Source: Treponema sp. (GTDB lineage: Bacteria; Spirochaetota; Spirochaetia; Treponematales; Treponemataceae). Taken from it: 7,216 bases of DNA. Position 1 is the stretch's first letter. Every line of letters begins with the position of its first letter. Below the pieces are notes generated by a model. That model was not told the DNA's origin. It did no database searches and worked only from the letters and a program-made list of their open reading frames with translations. The position numbers were made by a program, and so were the translations under genes. Below are positions 5,509-7,216 of this stretch, piece by piece. Where the stretch lies: positions 1 through 7,216 of the forward strand of contig JAGCTZ010000023.1 in the NCBI GenBank assembly GCA_017963165.1. The letters run 5' to 3'.

Positions 5509-6837
5509 CTGACTGCGCAAATCTGCGAGCTTCATGTCGCATACATCAATTCCGTCTATAAGAATGTTTCCGCCCTGAATGTCGTAAAACCGCGAAATTA
5601 GATTTACAATCGTAGACTTGCCTGCACCGGTCGGACCTACAAGCGCAATTGTTTCGCCCGGCTTTATGTGGAAGCTTACGTCCTCAAGAATGTTCACAAT
5701 CTTTGAGTTATCAAGCTCGGTAACATTGTTCGGGTTATTCGGGTTGCCGGCTGCGTCATAACGGAAAGTTACATGCTTGAATTCAACTTCACCCTTTATT
5801 GAATCTACAGAAACTGCGCCGGTCTTGTCGGTTATTGCGGGCTTTGTGTCGAGAATCTCGAAAATACGCTCTGCCTTAGAAACGCAGGTAACAACCTGAT
5901 TGTAGAACTGGCTCAAAGCTTGAATCGGCTGCCAGAACATGCCGATGTAAGTGCCGAACGCAAGAAAGGTACCGATTGAAACGCTTTCCACACCCATCAC
6001 CTTTATGCCGATCCAGTACATTGCGAAAGTGCAAAGTCCCCAAGAAAAATCGATTATGGCAAAGTTTCCGTCTGCCCAGCGGCACGCATTTACAAAGCTG
6101 TCGCGGTCTTCATCGGCAAGCTGCTTGAAAGTCTTGTCCGTTTCTTCTTCTGCGGCAAAGCTCTGTACAATCTTTATACCCGAAAAATCCTCGCTAATAA
6201 ACGCGCACATATTCGAGCATTTCTTCGAGTTTATCTTCCAATATTTGTGGCTGTTCCGCGAAATTACAGCGACACCGACAATCAAGATTGGCACACCGAC
6301 AAGCGCGGCACATGCAAGCTGCGCATTTTTCGAGAACATAATCGCAATTACGGCAATAATCGTGATGAAATTCGGGATAAGGCTTGTGATTGTGTTTTCA
6401 AGCACGTCTTTAAGCGAATTTACATTGCCGACGATGCGCGCAAGAATCTTTCCGCTAGGTCGTGAATCAAAAAACGCAAGGTCAAGCTTCTGTATATGCT
6501 CATAAAGTTCCTGTCTGATTTCACGTATAACGCCGTTTGTAAGCTTTGACATTATGAGCATTCTGATTTTGATTGCACCAATCATTATAAGGTTCAGCGC
6601 AACGGCGGTTGCCATCAGCATAAAAAAACCTTTCATGTTTTTAGCGGAAATGTACTTGTCTATGCCCGTCTCTATAAAAAGCGGATTTATAAGCGAAACA
6701 AACGTGCCGACTGCCATAAGTCCCATTACAATCAGAATCTTCCATTTATATTTGAGAAGATAAGACAAAAGGCGCGTTATAGTCTTTATCTTCGGAACAT
6801 CGCTTATCTGTTCGTCTTCTTTATATGAATTAGCCAT
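5017..6837 (-). CDS. ABC exporter half-transporter, catalytically competent subunit of a heterodimer
   Basis: A 606-residue type IV (MsbA/MDR-like) half-transporter: an N-terminal membrane domain with about six helices (roughly residues 30-290) followed by an ATPase domain. Seen in order: A-loop FRY at 358-360, Walker A GPTGAGKST at 401-409, Q-loop Gln 449, signature LSNGQ at 505-509, Walker B ILILDE with Asp 529 and catalytic Glu 530, and H-loop His 561. The signature has Asn instead of the usual first Gly. I choose ATG 6837 over 6849 because GGAG (6844-6847) lies 6 nt before it, whereas 6849 has no ribosome-binding site. The start overlaps the upstream ABC gene's stop by 8 nt, so the two are translationally coupled and probably form one exporter for drugs, lipids or peptides; the substrate cannot be told. 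An Asn-rich insert follows the A-loop. Its last 495 bp are repeated at 1300-1794. Confidence 0.93.
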   Translation of the reverse strand: MANSYKEDEQISDVPKIKTITRLLSYLLKYKWKILIVMGLMAVGTFVSLINPLFIETGIDKYISAKNMKGFFMLMATAVALNLIMIGAIKIRMLIMSKLTNGVIREIRQELYEHIQKLDLAFFDSRPSGKILARIVGNVNSLKDVLENTITSLIPNFITIIAVIAIMFSKNAQLACAALVGVPILIVGVAVISRNSHKYWKINSKKCSNMCAFISEDFSGIKIVQSFAAEEETDKTFKQLADEDRDSFVNACRWADGNFAIIDFSWGLCTFAMYWIGIKVMGVESVSIGTFLAFGTYIGMFWQPIQALSQFYNQVVTCVSKAERIFEILDTKPAITDKTGAVSVDSIKGEVEFKHVTFRYDAAGNPNNPNNVTELDNSKIVNILEDVSFHIKPGETIALVGPTGAGKSTIVNLISRFYDIQGGNILIDGIDVCDMKLADLRSQMGIMTQDNYIFSGTIRDNIKYGKLDATEDEIIEAAKSVHADDFIRSLKDGYDTKLTARGGELSNGQRQLLAFARTMISKPKILILDEATSSIDTKTELLVQKGIVALLKGRTSFVIAHRLSTIANADRIFVVDRKGIVESGTPYELLAKKGEYWKLLEAAKNE

Positions 6838-7216
6838 TGTTTTCTCCATATTGTGTCACGTATGTCTCGTAATACAGTCCGTGACGGGCAAGCAGCTCTT
6901 CGTGTGTGCCCTCTTCTGCTATGTGCCCGTCTTCAAGCACGATAATCTTGTCAGCGTTCTTTACTGAACTTATACGGTGCGCGATGATGATTTTCGTCAT
7001 GCCGTGCATTTCGTTCAAAGTGCGCTGCACCTTTTTTTCAGTTTCTGCATCAAGTGCTGAAGTTGAGTCGTCAAACACGATAACAGGCGCGTTTCTAGAC
7101 ATTGCGCGCGCCATTGTAAGACGCTGTTTCTGTCCGCCAGAAAGACCTACGCCACGCTCGCCGACTACAGTTTCTGCGCCGTCTTCCATTTTTGAGACAA
7201 ACTCATTGCTTGCAGA
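6830..7216 (-). CDS. ABC exporter half-transporter, degenerate-site subunit (only C-terminal 128 residues in window)
   Basis: The frame is open across the right window edge and ends with TAA at 6830-6832; the Met at 7189 is internal. Visible residues carry a canonical signature LSGGQ (25-29), Walker B VIVFDD (Asp 49, Asp 50), D-loop SALD and an H-loop His 80 (IIIAHR). The residue after the Walker B Asp is Asp rather than catalytic Glu, as in the non-hydrolysing site of heterodimeric exporters such as TM287/288 and BmrCD. Its 3' end overlaps the start of the next ABC gene by 8 nt. The membrane domain and Walker A lie outside the window. Together the two subunits would form an asymmetric heterodimer. 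Confidence 0.9.
   Translation of the reverse strand, partial: SASNEFVSKMEDGAETVVGERGVGLSGGQKQRLTMARAMSRNAPVIVFDDSTSALDAETEKKVQRTLNEMHGMTKIIIAHRISSVKNADKIIVLEDGHIAEEGTHEELLARHGLYYETYVTQYGENNG
6844..6847 (-). promoter_or_regulatory. ribosome-binding site fixing the downstream ABC gene start
   Basis: GGAG on the minus strand, 6 nt before ATG 6837 and inside the end of the upstream ABC gene. It favours the 606-residue start over an in-frame ATG at 6849 that this motif overlaps. Confidence 0.7.

Noticed and set aside
6838..6849. Earlier ATG at 6849 for the downstream ABC gene
   Set aside because: No ribosome-binding site precedes it; GGAG sits at the right distance from ATG 6837 instead.
1..7216. 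CRISPR arrays, tRNA or rRNA genes
   Set aside because: No regularly spaced repeats and no cloverleaf-like or ribosomal segments were seen on either strand.

Overview
The window looks like a chromosomal accessory stretch from a host-associated anaerobe. I lean towards a treponeme-like spirochaete: the small XRE regulator opens in the way I recall for Treponema regulators, and the mix of heterodimeric ABC exporters, AlgI/DHHW acetylation genes and a DinB-DUF3795 protein fits. No rRNA, tRNA or marker gene is present, so this rests on recalled family resemblance and could be wrong; a Clostridia-like host is the main alternative.

Layout. 1-1262, plus strand: the end of a DinB-like/DUF3795 fusion protein cut by the window edge, then a small P-loop kinase. 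1258-1292: an imperfect hairpin at the end of the kinase gene. 1300-1794, minus strand: a 495-bp 5'-truncated copy of the 3' end of an ABC exporter gene, about 96% identical to the end of the intact gene at 5017-6837. 1859-4442, minus strand: an AT-rich two-gene operon, an AlgI-type MBOAT O-acetyltransferase followed by a membrane-anchored DHHW/AlgJ-like SGNH-fold protein. 4443-4592: an AT-rich divergent promoter region. 4593-4925, plus strand: a small XRE regulator. 4939-4981: a two-tier hairpin between convergent genes. 5017-7216, minus strand: two overlapping ABC half-transporter genes, the upstream one cut by the right edge.

How the genes work together. The two ABC genes look like one asymmetric heterodimeric exporter: the upstream subunit has Asp in place of the Walker B catalytic Glu, while the downstream subunit keeps Glu but has a variant signature (LSNGQ). 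The AlgI-like and DHHW proteins probably transfer acetyl groups across the membrane onto a surface polysaccharide, whose synthesis genes are not in the window. The XRE gene is divergent from them and could regulate them; this is inference.

The most interesting structural point is that the AT-rich acetylation operon and xre sit between two direct copies of the same ABC 3' end. One copy belongs to a whole gene and the other is a headless remnant. That arrangement is what single-crossover integration, or a tandem paralogue broken by insertion, would leave.
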